Assembly: GCA_020053105.1 (NCBI GenBank)
Contig: JAGVNU010000066.1
Span: forward strand, 1 to 61,435
Length of the DNA stretch: 61,435 bases
Direction of reading: 5' to 3'
Origin: Thermodesulfovibrionia bacterium
Lineage (GTDB): Bacteria; Nitrospirota; Thermodesulfovibrionia; UBA6902
Below the pieces are notes generated by a model, which worked only from the letters and a program-made list of their open reading frames with translations, did no database searches and was not told where the DNA came from. Position numbers and translations under genes: made by a program. How positions within the stretch are numbered: position 1 is the first letter of the stretch; each line of letters opens with the position of its first letter. Of this stretch, positions 1-11,000 are shown piece after piece.

Positions 1-81
1 ATGGAGAAGGAGCTGAGGTTTGCGGTAAGAGAAGGCGGAAGGACCGTAGGGGCCGGCGTCGTTACAGAAGTAATAGAATAA
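1..81 (+). CDS. tuf: Elongation factor Tu, C-terminal end (partial)
   Basis: Only the last 26 codons are in the window; the gene begins to the left. The reading frame contains LRFAVREGGRTVGAGVV and ends VIE-stop, the highly conserved end of domain 3 of EF-Tu, the GTPase that brings aminoacyl-tRNA to the ribosome. The ATG at position 1 is an internal methionine, not a start. Its position directly upstream of rpmG, tRNA-Trp, secE and nusG is the classical bacterial order, which supports the call. Confidence 0.95.
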   Translation: MEKELRFAVREGGRTVGAGVVTEVIE

Positions 82-158
82 GGAAACGTGAAGCGTGTCT
101 GTTTAACGTGACCGTTAAAAAAGGGAACAGCGGACAATTTACACGGAGGAAGAATTAA

Positions 159-311
159 ATGCAGGACATAATACTTTTACAATGTGCGAGCTGTAAAAAC
201 AAGAATTATTCAACCACAAAAAACAAAAAAAACGTTACGGACAAGCTCGTTCTCAAGAAATACTGCAGGCACTGCAGAAAACATGTGGAGCATAAAGAGA
301 CAAAGGCATAA
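159..311 (+). CDS. rpmG: 50S ribosomal protein L33
   Basis: This 50-residue protein was found by reading the sequence directly. It contains [17 protein letters not shown] near the N-terminus and [17 protein letters not shown] at the C-terminus. The two CxxC pairs (around residues 9-12 and 36-39) form the zinc ribbon of the zinc-binding form of L33, a large-subunit protein near the E site. The length matches the family. An ACGGAGGA ribosome-binding site lies 8 bases before the ATG. It lies between tuf and tRNA-Trp, the usual place for rpmG. Confidence 0.95.
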   Translation: MQDIILLQCASCKNKNYSTTKNKKNVTDKLVLKKYCRHCRKHVEHKETKA

Positions 312-387
312 AGAATCAAATCCCGGATTCCAAACACCAAAATCCAATTTGGAATTTGTAAGTTGTCATTTGGAGTTTGTAAGGATT

Positions 388-464
388 AGGCCAGTAGCTC
401 TAACGGCTAGAGCGTCGGACTCCAAATCCGAGGGTTGGGGGTTCGAATCCCTCCTGGCCTGCCA
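388..464 (+). tRNA. trnW: tRNA-Trp (CCA anticodon)
   Basis: A full cloverleaf is visible. The acceptor arms AGGCCAG (388-394) and CTGGCCT (454-460) pair perfectly, the D arm uses GCTC/GAGC, and the anticodon stem is TCGGA/TCCGA with loop CTCCAAA, so the anticodon is CCA. The T loop is TTCGAAT and the gene encodes its own 3' CCA. tRNA-Trp between tuf and secE is a widespread arrangement, which agrees with the anticodon call. Confidence 0.97.
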
Positions 465-497
465 TTTTTAGCATTGGAGACAGACTTGAAGCCGGAG

Positions 498-526
498 TGG
501 ACAGGATTTAAATTTAAAACTATAAT
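498..526 (+). promoter_or_regulatory. Candidate sigma-70 promoter for secE-nusG
   Basis: TGGACA (498-503) and TATAAT (521-526) are separated by exactly 17 bases, a near-consensus sigma-70 promoter about 80 bases upstream of secE. An overlapping weaker pair, TTGAAG (486-491) and TAAATT (509-514), also has 17-base spacing. It lies just after tRNA-Trp and would drive secE-nusG and perhaps the ribosomal protein genes beyond. Confidence 0.6.
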
Positions 527-552
527 TGCCATCAAAACTCGTGAATGGATGT

Positions 553-572
553 ATGTTCGCAGTTGCGAACAT
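553..572. repeat. Perfect 9-bp inverted repeat in the secE leader
   Basis: ATGTTCGCA (553-561) and TGCGAACAT (564-572) are exact reverse complements separated by GT. The element sits between the candidate promoter and the secE start, so it would be in the 5' leader. It lacks a T tract and is probably not a terminator; a protein-binding site or leader hairpin is possible. Confidence 0.6.
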
Positions 573-608
573 GAAAATTTACGGTATATATAAAAGAGAG
601 GCAACCAA

Positions 609-794
609 GTGTTTGAGAAGATCAAAAATTTTTTCAGAGAAGTAAAGGTTGAGATAAAAAAGGTGGTTTTCCCGTCACGGGAAGAAGTGATAGGTTCCAC
701 AAAAGTAGTTGTTGTGCTGGTTTTAATAATAGCCGTATTTTTAGGCATGATTGATTTGGTTCTTTCCAAATTTATCGGAATGGTGATCAAGTAG
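609..794 (+). CDS. secE: Preprotein translocase subunit SecE
   Basis: SecE is the essential small clamp subunit of the SecYEG channel in the inner membrane. The 61-residue protein is the short, single-span form. An amphipathic N-terminal helix (FEKIKNFFREVKVEIKKVVF) is followed by the conserved PSREEVIGSTKVV stretch and one transmembrane helix (about residues 34-58). It starts with GTG after an AGAGAGG ribosome-binding site. nusG follows 8 bases later, as in nearly all bacteria. Confidence 0.95.
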   Translation: MFEKIKNFFREVKVEIKKVVFPSREEVIGSTKVVVVLVLIIAVFLGMIDLVLSKFIGMVIK

Positions 795-802
795 GAGAAC
801 TT

Positions 803-1330
803 ATGGCGAAACAGTGGTATGTAGTGCATACGTATTCAGGATTTGAGGAGAAAGTAAAGACTGCGATAGAGGACAATGTCCAGCGGAGAGGGTTCGGCGA
901 TAAAATTTCTCAGATCTTAATTCCTACGGAAAAGGTTGTTGAGCTGAAGTCTGGAAAGAAAAAAGAAACCACGAAGAAATTTTATCCCGGATACATTCTT
1001 ATTGAGATGGAACTCGACGATGACACATGGCATCTTGTAAGCAGTACCCCGAGGGTTACGGGGTTTGTCGGAGGCGACAAACCTGCGTCGGTGCAGCAGG
1101 AAGAAATTGACGTGATTGTTCAGCAGATTGAAAAGGGACCTGCAACACAGGTCAAGACGCAGTTTGAGAGAGGTGACAGCGTAAGAATTATGGACGGCGC
1201 CTTTGCCAATTTTAACGGGTTTGTCGACGAGATAGACGAGGTCCACGATAAATTGCGGGTAATGGTAACTATATTCGGCAGGCAGACTCCTGTTGAACTG
1301 AACTTTCTTCAGGTAGAAAGAACTCAATAA
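803..1330 (+). CDS. nusG: Transcription termination/antitermination factor NusG
   Basis: NusG binds RNA polymerase, modulates pausing and Rho termination, and links transcription to translation. The 175-residue length is normal. The N-terminal NGN domain opens with KQWYVVHTYSGFEEKV, followed by FYPGYILIEMELDD. The C-terminal KOW domain contains GDSVRIMDGAFANFNG (about residues 124-139). A TAGGAGAA ribosome-binding site precedes the ATG. The gene is presumably cotranscribed with secE. Confidence 0.97.
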   Translation: MAKQWYVVHTYSGFEEKVKTAIEDNVQRRGFGDKISQILIPTEKVVELKSGKKKETTKKFYPGYILIEMELDDDTWHLVSSTPRVTGFVGGDKPASVQQEEIDVIVQQIEKGPATQVKTQFERGDSVRIMDGAFANFNGFVDEIDEVHDKLRVMVTIFGRQTPVELNFLQVERTQ

Positions 1331-1441
1331 ATTAAATACAAAATAAAAAGTCAAAATACGGAGAGAAGCTGATATAAAGTAAATTCCGGATCATTATTTC
1401 AGGCCTTTGAGTTTTGAATTTTTGTATTTCTGGAGGTTTCG

Positions 1442-1870
1442 ATGGCAAAAAAAGAAGTAACGGCAATGGTGAAATTGCAGGTAGCAGCGGGAAAGGCCAA
1501 TCCGGCCCCTCCCATAGGGCCTGCATTAGGTCCGCACGGGATAAATATAATGGACTTTTGCAAGTCATTTAACGCCCAGACACAGGCGTTGGGAGATACG
1601 ATTATTCCGTGTGTCCTTACTATATACAAGGACAGGACCTTTACATTTATCTTAAAGACTCCGCCGGCCTCAGAGTTGATTAAAAAGGCCGCGGGCATCA
1701 TAAAAGGTTCAGGCACTCCAAACAAAGATAAAGTCGGCAAGCTTACCATGGACCAGGTGAGAGAGATAGCCAGGACAAAGCTGACGGACCTCAATGCGTT
1801 TAATGTGGAGAAGGCCATGGAGACCATAAAGGGTACGGCAAGAAGCATGGGCGTGGACATTATTAATTAG
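1442..1870 (+). CDS. rplK: 50S ribosomal protein L11
   Basis: L11 binds 23S rRNA at the GTPase-associated centre. At 142 residues it has the usual length. Recognisable stretches are [20 protein letters not shown] in the N-terminal domain (proline-rich, the thiostrepton-site domain) and KAGGIIKG-type sequence ([11 protein letters not shown]) plus [20 protein letters not shown] in the rRNA-binding C-terminal domain. CTGGAGGT provides a good ribosome-binding site. The 111-base gap after nusG contains AT-rich sequence with no clear signal. Confidence 0.97.
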   Translation: MAKKEVTAMVKLQVAAGKANPAPPIGPALGPHGINIMDFCKSFNAQTQALGDTIIPCVLTIYKDRTFTFILKTPPASELIKKAAGIIKGSGTPNKDKVGKLTMDQVREIARTKLTDLNAFNVEKAMETIKGTARSMGVDIIN

Positions 1871-1927
1871 GAATTGCCAATTGCGAATTGAGAAGTATTA
1901 ATTCAGGAATAAAGACGGGGGTATTAA

Positions 1928-2616
1928 ATGAGCAAGAAACATGACAGCGCTAAAGAGAAAATAGATAGAACAAAGCAGTATGAGCTTAAAGAGGCTGTGG
2001 ATCTTGTCAAGCAGCTTGTGCACACGAAGTTTGACGAGACAGTTGATCTGGCCGTCAGGCTTGGCATTGATCCGAAAAAGTCTGACCAGATGGTAAGGGG
2101 GAGCGTGGTATTGCCCCATGGCCTTGGAAAGAAAATCAGGGTGCTTGTATTTGCCAAGGGAGAAAAAGCCATGGAAGCACAAAGCGCGGGGGCCGATTTC
2201 GTAGGAGCCGAGGACCTTGTGGAAAAATTCAGGGCGGCTGGGTGGACTTTGACAAAGTGGTCGCGACGCCTGACCTTATGGGGCTGGTTGGAAAACTCGG
2301 TAAGGTGCTGGGACCAAGAGGTCTCATGCCGAACCCCAAATCAGGTACGGTCACGTTTGACGTTGGAAAAGCAGTCAAGGACATAACAGCGGGTAAAGCT
2401 GACTACCGGGCTGAAAAGGCAGGCGTAGTTCACGTATCCATAGGCAAGGTGTCTTTTGAAAGTGATAAACTTTTAGATAATGCCATGACCGTGATTAAAT
2501 CAATTGAAAAGGCGAAGCCGTCGACAAGCAAAGGGAAATATCTCAGGAAGCTCTCTATTTCATCTACCATGGGAGTCGGTGTCCTGGTAAATGTTTCCAG
2601 TATTGCTTCGGCATAA
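1928..2616 (+). pseudogene. rplA: 50S ribosomal protein L1, one-base frameshift
   Basis: L1 forms the mobile stalk at the ribosomal E site and represses its own operon. The first frame (1928 to about 2227) encodes a normal N-terminal half ending GAEDLVEKF. The second frame (from about 2228) continues with [17 protein letters not shown] and runs to a normal L1 end at 2616. At 2223-2227 there are five A where six would give V-E-K-I-Q-G-G-W in one frame. With one A restored the gene is 230 codons (229 residues), the usual L1 length, and no other damage is visible. A sequencing or assembly error is the simplest explanation; a real mutation or frameshifting during expression is less likely. Confidence 0.9.
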
Positions 2617-2670
2617 AAAGTTGTCAGTGCTGGTTTCAGTCTAAAACTGAAGACCATGAAATAAATAAGT

Positions 2671-2837
2671 CAGAGACTGCAGGCGCAACCCTTTCAGATG
2701 GGGTCGCTTAAATAAGGTAAAATTGTGCCGGCCTGCATAGACTGCATAAAAAGTGAGAATATAATAAGTGCGTTGGAGTTTACAAAAGACTTTTTCCACA
2801 CTTCTCTGCATGCAGGTCAACTATTCTGGAGTCTCTG
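2671..2837 (+). ncRNA. Probable rplJ (L10) leader with alternative pairings
   Basis: The 233-base gap before rplJ holds long-range complementarity. CAGAGACT (2671-2678) is the exact reverse complement of AGTCTCTG (2830-2837), closing a structure of about 165 bases that ends just before the ribosome-binding site. Inside it, TGCAGGC (2678-2684) pairs with GCCTGCA (2731-2737), and the latter can instead pair with TGCAGG (2810-2815). These alternatives look like a switch. L10 leaders that bind the L10-L12 complex to control rplJ-rplL are known in many bacteria; assignment here is by position and structure only. Confidence 0.6.
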
Positions 2838-2849
2838 ATATAAAAGGAG

Positions 2850-3380
2850 GTGAATAAGCTGAATAAACAAGAAAAATCCCGTATTGTATCAGAGCTTCAA
2901 GACAAGTTCGCAAAAGCAAAGGGGATTGTCTTTACCGATTACCGCGGCCTCAATGTTGAAGAACTTACCAGTCTTCGTATTGCGCTAAGGGCTTCTGATG
3001 TGGAGTTCAAGGTTGTAAAAAATACCCTTGCCAAAAGAGCGGCAGAGGGCACGCCTGTAAATGTTGCCAAAGATGTTTTTTCCGGTCCCATCGGTATCGC
3101 AATCGGTTATGATGATCCTGTGCTTGTTGTCAAGAAAGTCCTCGAATACAGCAAGACCAACGAGAAGCTTGAAATAAAGGGCGGGGTCGTTGAAGGCGCG
3201 CTCTATGCGCCTGCGCAGATCAAGGCCATATCGGAGCTTCCTCCGAGAGAGGTCCTGCTGTCTATGCTTGTCGGAGCCATGCAGTCGCCTTTGAGCAAGC
3301 TGGCCGGTCTGTTGAATTCAACCCTTACCCAGTTTATGTATGCAATGGAAGGACTAAAACAAAAAAAAGAAAACAGTTAG
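2850..3380 (+). CDS. rplJ: 50S ribosomal protein L10
   Basis: L10 anchors the L7/L12 dimers to the ribosomal stalk. Characteristic sequence is KGIVFTDYRGLNVEELTSLR and EFKVVKNTLAKRAAEGT in the rRNA-binding domain, with a C-terminal helix carrying the L12-binding segments (about residues 135-165). The start is unclear. GTG at 2850 lies inside the strong AAAGGAGGTG ribosome-binding site (2843-2852), so it is an unlikely initiator. CTG at 2859 has ideal 6-8 base spacing and would give a 173-residue protein starting M-N-K-Q-E-K. I list the longer frame because CTG starts are rare. Confidence 0.95.
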   Translation: MNKLNKQEKSRIVSELQDKFAKAKGIVFTDYRGLNVEELTSLRIALRASDVEFKVVKNTLAKRAAEGTPVNVAKDVFSGPIGIAIGYDDPVLVVKKVLEYSKTNEKLEIKGGVVEGALYAPAQIKAISELPPREVLLSMLVGAMQSPLSKLAGLLNSTLTQFMYAMEGLKQKKENS

Positions 3381-3470
3381 AGTGCCGCATCGCGTAGAAG
3401 GGACAGCGGTTTGTCCCTGACTACAGACTGCGTTACTGATGACTATCAAAACAAATTAAGGAGGAAAAAG

Positions 3471-3851
3471 ATGTCTGTTAACAAAGAAGAGGTATTTGAA
3501 TTTATTGATAAGATGACTATTCTGGATATGTCCGCGTTCATAAAGGAATTTGAAACGAGATATGGAGTCACCGCAGCAGCGCCTGTAGCAATGGCAGCAG
3601 CAGCCCCCGGGGCAGCAGCCCCTGCAGCGGAGGAGGAAAAAACAAGTTTTGATGTTGTCCTTGCAACAGTAGGCGACAAGAAGATCCAGGTCATCAAGGT
3701 CGTAAGAGAGCTTACAAGCCTGGGCCTTAAAGAGGCCAAGGAGCTTGTTGACGGAGCTCCCAAGCCGGTAAAAACCGGAGTTTCAAAGGAAGAGGCCGCT
3801 GCTATGAAGGCCAAGCTTGAAGAGCAGGGCGCGACAGTAGAGTTGAAATAA
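3471..3851 (+). CDS. rplL: 50S ribosomal protein L7/L12
   Basis: L7/L12 is the multicopy stalk protein that recruits translation GTPases. ATG at 3471 was chosen because AAGGAGG sits at 3458-3464 and the product (126 residues) begins [19 protein letters not shown], the usual dimerisation domain. A flexible Ala/Pro hinge (about residues 36-56) follows. The C-terminal domain contains [20 protein letters not shown] and ends ATVELK. The extension upstream to 3411 has no ribosome-binding site and is not protein-like. The gene follows rplJ by 90 bases. Confidence 0.97.
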   Translation: MSVNKEEVFEFIDKMTILDMSAFIKEFETRYGVTAAAPVAMAAAAPGAAAPAAEEEKTSFDVVLATVGDKKIQVIKVVRELTSLGLKEAKELVDGAPKPVKTGVSKEEAAAMKAKLEEQGATVELK

Positions 3852-3860
3852 ATAAAAACA

Positions 3861-3953
3861 GGGTCCAGGGGACCGGGGAATCAAGGGTTCGGGTTGCAAA
3901 TAAGATAAATATCTTAATCACCTGAATCCTTGGACCCTCAAGTCCTGGAACCC
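3861..3953 (+). promoter_or_regulatory. Nested hairpins between rplL and rpoB
   Basis: The 119-base rplL-rpoB spacer is dominated by inverted repeats. AAGATA (3902-3907) and TATCTT (3910-3915) form a central hairpin. AAGGGTTCGGG (3883-3893) pairs with CCTGAATCCTT (3921-3931) with two G-T wobbles. Outside these, GGGTCCA (3861-3867) pairs with TGGACCC (3931-3937), or GGGTCCAGG with CCTGGAACCC (3944-3953). In E. coli this spacer holds an attenuator and an RNase III site; a similar role is inferred here from position. Confidence 0.55.
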
Positions 3954-3970
3954 TTCAGTAAAGGAGAATT

Positions 3971-6900
3971 ATGGCAGAAGGTTTAAGGGTAAGAAAAAAT
4001 TTTGGGAAGATTCCCGAGATTCTTGCTATTCCAAATCTTATCGAAATTCAGACTCGGTCATTCGAACGTTTCCTGCAGGAAAAAACAGCCCCGCACGAAA
4101 GAGAAATCAGCGGCCTGCAGGGGGCATTTAAAAGCGTATTTCCCATCCTCGATTACAACGAGACGGCCTCGATCGAGTTTATAGAATATATTCTTGCAAG
4201 TCCGAAATACGGCGTGAGAGAATGCCTCGAAAAAGGCGTCAATTACGCGGCCCCTCTTAAAATCAGGGTCAACCTGAATTTGTGGGAAAAGGGCGATTCA
4301 GGACAACGCAGGCTGAAAGAGTCCAGGGAACAGGAAGTATATCTGGGGGAACTCCCGTTAATGACTGAAACAGGCACATTTGTCATCAACGGCGTTGAGA
4401 GGGTAGTAGTCAGCCAGCTTCACCGGTCTCCCGGGATATTGTTCAGCCACGATAAAGGCAAGTCACAGGTCGGCGGGAAGGTCATCTTTTCAGCCCGTAT
4501 AATACCTGCAAGAGGCTCATGGTTTGACTTCGAGTTTGATACGAAAGATACTCTTTACGTGCGAATTGACCGCAGGAAGAAACTTCATGCCACAATCATC
4601 CTTAAAGCCCTCGGCTATACGGAAGAACAGATCCTCAGGACTTATTATCCAATAGAAGAAATAGTAATAAAAAACGGTGTTCCGTCGCGCAAAGTGACTG
4701 CGGTGCTTGTCGGACTGAGGGCCATCCAAAATATTGTTGACCCAAAATCAGACGAAGTGTTTGTCAAGGAAGGCGGAAGGATAACGAAGGCAGCCTTCAA
4801 GAAGATGGAGGCTGCGGGGATTACCCAGATACCGATAGCCAAAGAAGAGCTGCTTGAAAGGGTCACACTGGCTGATATTATCGACCCTGAGACAGGCGAG
4901 ATTATACTGGAAAGCAATGAAAAGCTTACGGAAGGAATGGTAGAGAAGATATTGTCTATAAAAATCCCTTCCCTTAATCTGCTTTTTATTGACGGTATAC
5001 GGTACCTCCCTTCCCTGAGAGACACGCTCCTGCTTGACAAGGTAAATAGTACAGAGGAGGCGCTGATTGAGATTTATAAAAAGCTGAGGCCGGGCGAACC
5101 CCCTTCGATTGCAGACGCAAGGTCTCTCTTTGAAGGCCTGTTTTTTGACCCCAAGAGATATGATCTCTCCGTGGTCGGGAGACTCAAACTGAACAAGAGG
5201 CTCGGACTTGATGTTCCTCTTGAGACCAGGGTATTGACGGACAAAGACATTGTAGAGATACTCAGATATCTTTTTGATCTGCGGGCCGGCAAGGGTGAAG
5301 TAGATGACATTGACCACCTCGGCAACAGAAGGATACGGGCGGTCGGAGAGCTGCTTGAAAACCAGTTCAGGATCGGTCTTGTAAGAATGGAGAGGGCCAT
5401 TAAGGAGAAGATGACCCTTACCGAGCTTGAGACTGCAATGCCTCACGACATAATTAATGCAAAACCCGTTATCGCGGTAATAAAGGAATTCTTCGGTTCA
5501 AGTCAGTTGAGCCAGTTTATGGACCAGACGAACCCGATGTCCGAGATAACGCACAAGAGGAGATTAAGCGCCCTGGGTCCCGGAGGTCTGACAAGGGAAA
5601 GGGCCGGTTTTGAAGTCAGAGATGTACACCCCACGCACTATGGCCGTATCTGTCCTGTAGAGACGCCGGAAGGGCCTAACATCGGTCTGATTACGTCTCT
5701 GGCCTCATACGCAAGGGTGAATGACTTCGGCTTTATCGAATCACCATACAGAAAAGTCAAAAACGGGAAGGTCACCGGGGATATTGAGTATCTTTCCGCA
5801 ATCGATGGAGAAAATTATATTGTTGCTCAGGCGACATCGCCGATGGATGCCAAGGGCAATCTGACAACCGAGACTGTCTCGGTGAGAATCGGAGGTGACT
5901 TCAGGCTGGTTACTCCGGAAGAGGTCCAGTACATGGACGTATCACCAAAGCAGATAGTCAGCGTGTCGGCTTCGCTGATCCCGTTTCTTGAAAATGACGA
6001 CGCCAACAGGGCGCTGATGGGCTCCAACATGCAGAGGCAGGCCGTTCCGCTGCTTAAGACAGATGCCCCCAGGGTAGGCACCGGGATAGAAGCAGTCGCA
6101 GCAAGGGACTCGGGTGTCATAGCCGCAGCAAAAAGAAGCGGAGTAGTGGAGGCCGTGGACGCATCAAGGATAGTCATACGCTGCAGCGACGGCGGAGTGG
6201 ACATTTATAACCTGATTAAATTTTACCGCTCAAACCAGGCCACCTGCGTAAACCAGAAACCCGTGGTCAAGGCGGGCGATAAGGTGAAAAAGGGGCAGGT
6301 CATCGCAGACGGCCCGGCCACTGAAATGGGGGAACTAGCATTGGGCAGGAATGTCATGGTCGCCTTTATGTCGTGGGGAGGATATAACTTTGAGGACGCT
6401 ATTATTCTCAGCGAGCGCCTCGTGAAAGACGATGTATTCACTTCAATACATATTGAAGAGTTCATGATAGAAGCCCGGGAGACAAAACTCGGGCCTGAAG
6501 AGATAACAAGAGACATCCCCAACATAGGGGAAGAGGCCTTAAAGGACCTGGACGAAAGCGGCATTATCAGGACCGGGGCACAGATAAAACCCGGGGACAT
6601 CCTCGTGGGCAAGGTCACCCCCAAAAGCGAGACCCAGCTTACGCCGGAGGAAAAGCTGCTCAGGGCGATATTCGGGGAAAAGGCGGAAGAGGTAAGGGAA
6701 AACTGTCTCTATGTTCCGCCTGGAATTGAAGGGACCGTCCTGGATGTAAAAGTGTTTACGAGAAAAGGTTCTGCAAAGGACAAGAGGACCAAAAGTATAC
6801 AGGAAGACAAGATGGCCTATTTACAGCGCAACCTCGATGACGAGGTAAGAATTCTGAAGGAAAACAGCTATCTCAGGACACGCAAGCTGCTCCTCGGGGA

Positions 6901-7930
6901 AAAAGTAGCGGAGGAAGTAAAAGTCACGGGCATCAGCGGGACCCTGTGTGACAGCGGGAAAACGATTACCGAGAAAATTCTCGACCAGATACCTGACAAG
7001 ATGCTTCGCAAGATTAAACTGTCGGACAACCAGAAGAGAGACGATATCAAACTTATTGAAGACGAGGTCAGCAGACAGGTGAAGCAGCTTGAAAGCGATT
7101 TTAATGCCAGGATGGAACAGTTTAAAAAGGGAGATGAACTGCCGCCCGGAGTGCTTAAGATCGTTAAAGTATATGTTGCCATGAAGAGGAAGATACAGGT
7201 CGGCGACAAGATGGCCGGCCGGCACGGGAATAAGGGCGTTATCTCAATTGTAGTTCCCGAAGAGGAAATGCCTTACCTCCCTGACGGCACCCCTGTGGAT
7301 GTTGTTCTCAACCCCCTTGGCGTTCCGTCCCGAATGAATGTCGGACAGATACTCGAAACCCACCTTGGCTGGGCCGCTAAGGAGCTTGATATTTATGTAT
7401 CAACTCCGGTATTTGAAGGGGCCACTGAAAAGGAAATCAAGGAGCTGCTGGTGGAGGCGAAACTCCCGCCGAGCGGACAGATCACCCTTTATGACGGCAA
7501 GACGGGTCTGCCTTTCCAGAAACCCATTACAGTAGGGAATATGTATATACTCAAGCTCCATCACCTGGTGGATGATAAAATACATGCCCGTTCCATAGGC
7601 CCTTACTCGCTTGTCACACAGCAGCCTTTGGGCGGTAAGGCCCAGTTCGGCGGCCAGAGACTCGGAGAGATGGAAGTATGGGCGCTTGAGGCTTATGGCG
7701 CTGCGTACACCCTGCAGGAATTCCTTACAGTCAAGAGCGATGACGTCGCCGGCAGGGCCAGGGTATATGAGGCCATCGTCAAAGGAGACGCAAACCTCGA
7801 ACCCGGAGTGCCTGAGTCATTCCATGTTTTGATAAAAGAGCTCCAGAGCCTGGGTCTCGATATTGATCTGATTGAGGAAAAAGACGAGGTTGAGAAACGC
7901 AAAGTGACCACCTCGGGCAAGGCAAAGTAA
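3971..7930 (+). CDS. rpoB: DNA-directed RNA polymerase subunit beta
   Basis: This is the beta subunit of RNA polymerase, 1,319 residues, close to the usual length for compact proteobacterial-type RpoB. The rifampicin region reads [12 protein letters not shown] from residue 508 and continues through [12 protein letters not shown]. The residues matching E. coli D516, H526 and S531 (here D518, H528, S533) are unchanged, so target-site rifampicin resistance is not expected. [15 protein letters not shown] and the C-terminal [18 protein letters not shown] block are present. Start: ATG after AAAGGAGAATT. Confidence 0.98.
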   Translation: MAEGLRVRKNFGKIPEILAIPNLIEIQTRSFERFLQEKTAPHEREISGLQGAFKSVFPILDYNETASIEFIEYILASPKYGVRECLEKGVNYAAPLKIRVNLNLWEKGDSGQRRLKESREQEVYLGELPLMTETGTFVINGVERVVVSQLHRSPGILFSHDKGKSQVGGKVIFSARIIPARGSWFDFEFDTKDTLYVRIDRRKKLHATIILKALGYTEEQILRTYYPIEEIVIKNGVPSRKVTAVLVGLRAIQNIVDPKSDEVFVKEGGRITKAAFKKMEAAGITQIPIAKEELLERVTLADIIDPETGEIILESNEKLTEGMVEKILSIKIPSLNLLFIDGIRYLPSLRDTLLLDKVNSTEEALIEIYKKLRPGEPPSIADARSLFEGLFFDPKRYDLSVVGRLKLNKRLGLDVPLETRVLTDKDIVEILRYLFDLRAGKGEVDDIDHLGNRRIRAVGELLENQFRIGLVRMERAIKEKMTLTELETAMPHDIINAKPVIAVIKEFFGSSQLSQFMDQTNPMSEITHKRRLSALGPGGLTRERAGFEVRDVHPTHYGRICPVETPEGPNIGLITSLASYARVNDFGFIESPYRKVKNGKVTGDIEYLSAIDGENYIVAQATSPMDAKGNLTTETVSVRIGGDFRLVTPEEVQYMDVSPKQIVSVSASLIPFLENDDANRALMGSNMQRQAVPLLKTDAPRVGTGIEAVAARDSGVIAAAKRSGVVEAVDASRIVIRCSDGGVDIYNLIKFYRSNQATCVNQKPVVKAGDKVKKGQVIADGPATEMGELALGRNVMVAFMSWGGYNFEDAIILSERLVKDDVFTSIHIEEFMIEARETKLGPEEITRDIPNIGEEALKDLDESGIIRTGAQIKPGDILVGKVTPKSETQLTPEEKLLRAIFGEKAEEVRENCLYVPPGIEGTVLDVKVFTRKGSAKDKRTKSIQEDKMAYLQRNLDDEVRILKENSYLRTRKLLLGEKVAEEVKVTGISGTLCDSGKTITEKILDQIPDKMLRKIKLSDNQKRDDIKLIEDEVSRQVKQLESDFNARMEQFKKGDELPPGVLKIVKVYVAMKRKIQVGDKMAGRHGNKGVISIVVPEEEMPYLPDGTPVDVVLNPLGVPSRMNVGQILETHLGWAAKELDIYVSTPVFEGATEKEIKELLVEAKLPPSGQITLYDGKTGLPFQKPITVGNMYILKLHHLVDDKIHARSIGPYSLVTQQPLGGKAQFGGQRLGEMEVWALEAYGAAYTLQEFLTVKSDDVAGRARVYEAIVKGDANLEPGVPESFHVLIKELQSLGLDIDLIEEKDEVEKRKVTTSGKAK

Positions 7931-8020
7931 CAGACTTTGTTTTGAACTGCAAAAAGCAGCTTGCTGAATGCAAAAAGTTTGAGTTTGAATTTTCATTAAA
8001 ACCTGATAAGGGGGAATTAA

Positions 8021-11000
8021 GTGGAAGATATATATTCAATATTTGAGAAGCCGAAGAATCCGACCGAGTTCCAGGCAATAAAAATAAAGCTTGCATCGCC
8101 TGAAAAAATCCGGGCCTGGTCTTACGGCGAAGTCAAGAAGCCCGAAACCATAAATTACCGTACCTTCAAGCCGGAGAGAGACGGCCTCTTCTGTGCCAAG
8201 ATTTTCGGACCTGTCAAGGACTGGGAATGCATCTGCGGCAAATACAAGAGGATGAAACACCGGGGAGTCGTCTGCGACAAATGCGGAGTAGAAGTCATAC
8301 AGGCAAAGTCGAGGCGTGAGAGGCTCGGGCACATAGAGCTTGCCACCCCTGTGGCGCATATATGGTTTTTAAAGGGCATACCATCACGGATCGGCACGCT
8401 CCTTGACATGACCATGCGCCAGCTTGAGAAGGTGCTTTACTTTGAAAGCTATATTATCGTCGATCCCGGAGAAACAAAGCTCAAAGAGAGAGAGCTTCTC
8501 ACCGACGAGGAATACAGAAAACATGTCCAGGAATTCGGCGACAAGTTCAAGGCGGGCGTGGGGGCTGAAGCAGTAAAGGAACTCCTCAGTTCCCTGGACC
8601 TTGATAAGCTGGCAAAAGAATTACGGGCCAAGATCATCGCGTCCTCCTCCCTCGGGATCAAGAGGAAGCTTACAAAAAGACTGAGAGTGGTAGAGGCCTT
8701 CAGAAAGTCAGGCAATAAACCTCAATGGATGATCATGGACGTTATCCCGGTCCTGCCTCCGGACCTCCGTCCGCTCGTTCCCCTTGAGGGCGGCAGATTT
8801 GCAACATCAGACCTGAATGATCTCTACAGGAGGGTCATAAACAGAAACAACAGACTGAAAAGACTTATGGAGCTTAATGCACCGAGCGTCATTATACGCA
8901 ATGAAAAAAGGATGCTCCAGGAAGCGGTTGACGCGCTGTTTGACAACGGCAGGAGAAGCCGCGTGCTCAAGGCCGCAACAAAGAGGCCGCTGAAGTCCCT
9001 GAGTGACATGATTAAAGGCAAACAGGGACGCTTCAGGCAGAACCTCCTGGGAAAGAGGGTGGACTACTCAGGCCGTTCCGTTATTGTTGTAGGTCCTGAG
9101 CTCAAACTGCATCAGTGCGGCCTGCCCAAGACCATGGCGCTTGAGCTTTTCAAACCTTATATATTCAGCAAACTCGAAGAAAAGGGTTATGTAACTACCA
9201 TAAAAGCAGCAAAGAAAATAGTTGAACGCGGAGAAGACGTAATATGGGACTGTCTTGATGAGGTCATCAGGGAACACCCTGTAATCTTAAACCGCGCCCC
9301 GACCCTGCATCGCCTCGGCATGCAGGCCTTTGATCCAAAACTCGTGGAGGGCAAGGCCATACGGCTTCATCCCCTCGTCTGCACTGCGTTTAACGCTGAC
9401 TTCGACGGTGACCAGATGGCCGTGCATGTCCCTCTTTCAATCGAGGCGCAGGTAGAGGCAAGGGTGCTGATGATGTCCATAAATAATATCCTCAGCCCTG
9501 CCAGCGGCAAGCCTATAGCGACCCCGACGCAGGACATGGTCCTAGGCATCTACTATCTGACAAAACTGAGAAATGGCGCAAAAGGGGAGGGGAAGGTATT
9601 TTACGGCCCGGAAGAAGTCAGGGTCGCGTTTGATGCCGGTATAGTTGATCAGCACGCCCCGATCAGGGTAAGGATGAACGGCGCTTTTGTGGACACTACT
9701 GCGGGACGCATCATTCTCGGGGAAACTTTGCCGGAAGGCATGGCGTTTTCAATGGTCAATAAGGAAATGACCAAAAAGGAAATCGGCAAGCTTGTCGAGT
9801 TCTGTTTTAAGAGACTCGGCAGAAAGGCCACGGTCATTCTTCTGGATAATATTGAAAAACTCGGTTTCGCAAGCGCTACCCTGGCTGGAAACTCCATTTG
9901 CATAGACGATATGCATATACCCACAAAAAAGCCGGAGCTTATAAAAGAAGCCGAACAGGAAGTGCTTGATGTCCAAAAACAGTACGCTGACGGTCTTATC
10001 ACAAACGGCGAGCGGTATAACAAGGTCGTCGATATATGGGCGGATGTTACGGAGAAGATAGCCGATGAAATGATGAAGGAGCTGGGTTCTGAAGGGGTGG
10101 AAGATATCACTAAATTGTCCGAAGAGGAACTGAAAGAGAGAAGGTCTTTTAACAGTATCTTCATGATGGCTGATTCAGGCGCCAGGGGGTCCGCTGCACA
10201 GTTGAGGCAGCTTGCGGGTATGAGAGGCCTTATGGCAAAACCCTCAGGAGAAATTATCGAGACCCCGATCACCGCTAACTTCAGGGAAGGGCTGACACCG
10301 CTTCAGTATTTTATTTCAACTCACGGTGCCAGAAAGGGCCTTGCGGATACAGCGCTGAAGACGGCGAATTCAGGTTATCTTACAAGAAGACTCGTTGATG
10401 TTACACAGGACGTTATTATAAGAGAAGACGACTGCAAGACACACGCGGGGATCACAGTGACAAGCCTTATTGAAGGCGGTGAAATAATCGAACCCCTTGA
10501 GGAAAGGGTTTACGGCAGGATCGTTGCCGAAGATATAAAGGACCCTGTAACCAGGGAGAAGATCGTATCAAGGGACCAGGAGGTAACGGATGAACTGGCG
10601 GAGAAGATTGGGGCAGCCGGCATCGACAGGGTGCTGATCCGTTCGGTCCTGACCTGTGAATCAAAAGTCGGAGTATGTAAAAAATGCTATGGACGCGATC
10701 TGGGCAGGGGTGGAATTGTGGAAATAGGCGAGGCGGTCGGGATCATGGCTGCACAGTCCATCGGAGAGCCGGGGACGCAGCTTACGATGAGGACCTTCCA
10801 TATCGGAGGTACGGCCACGAGATTAGTCGAACAGACGGTCCTTGAGGCAAAGAACAGCGGAACGGTCAAGTTCCTTGAGCTGTCTACGGTTAAAGACAGG
10901 ACAGGCTCCCTCATTGTCATGAACCGTAACGGGAGCATAGCCATTGCTGACGCCAAGGGGAGAGAGAGAGAGAAATACTCCGTTGTGTACGGCGCCAAGC

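Noticed and set aside
184..471. Open frame across rpmG and tRNA-Trp
   Set aside because: It is a shadow of rpmG in another frame that runs through the tRNA; no ribosome-binding site and no protein-like composition.
2221..2245. Programmed frameshift in rplA
   Set aside because: Only five A with no slippery heptamer plus stimulatory structure; programmed frameshifting in rplA is not known, so a sequence error or mutation is preferred.
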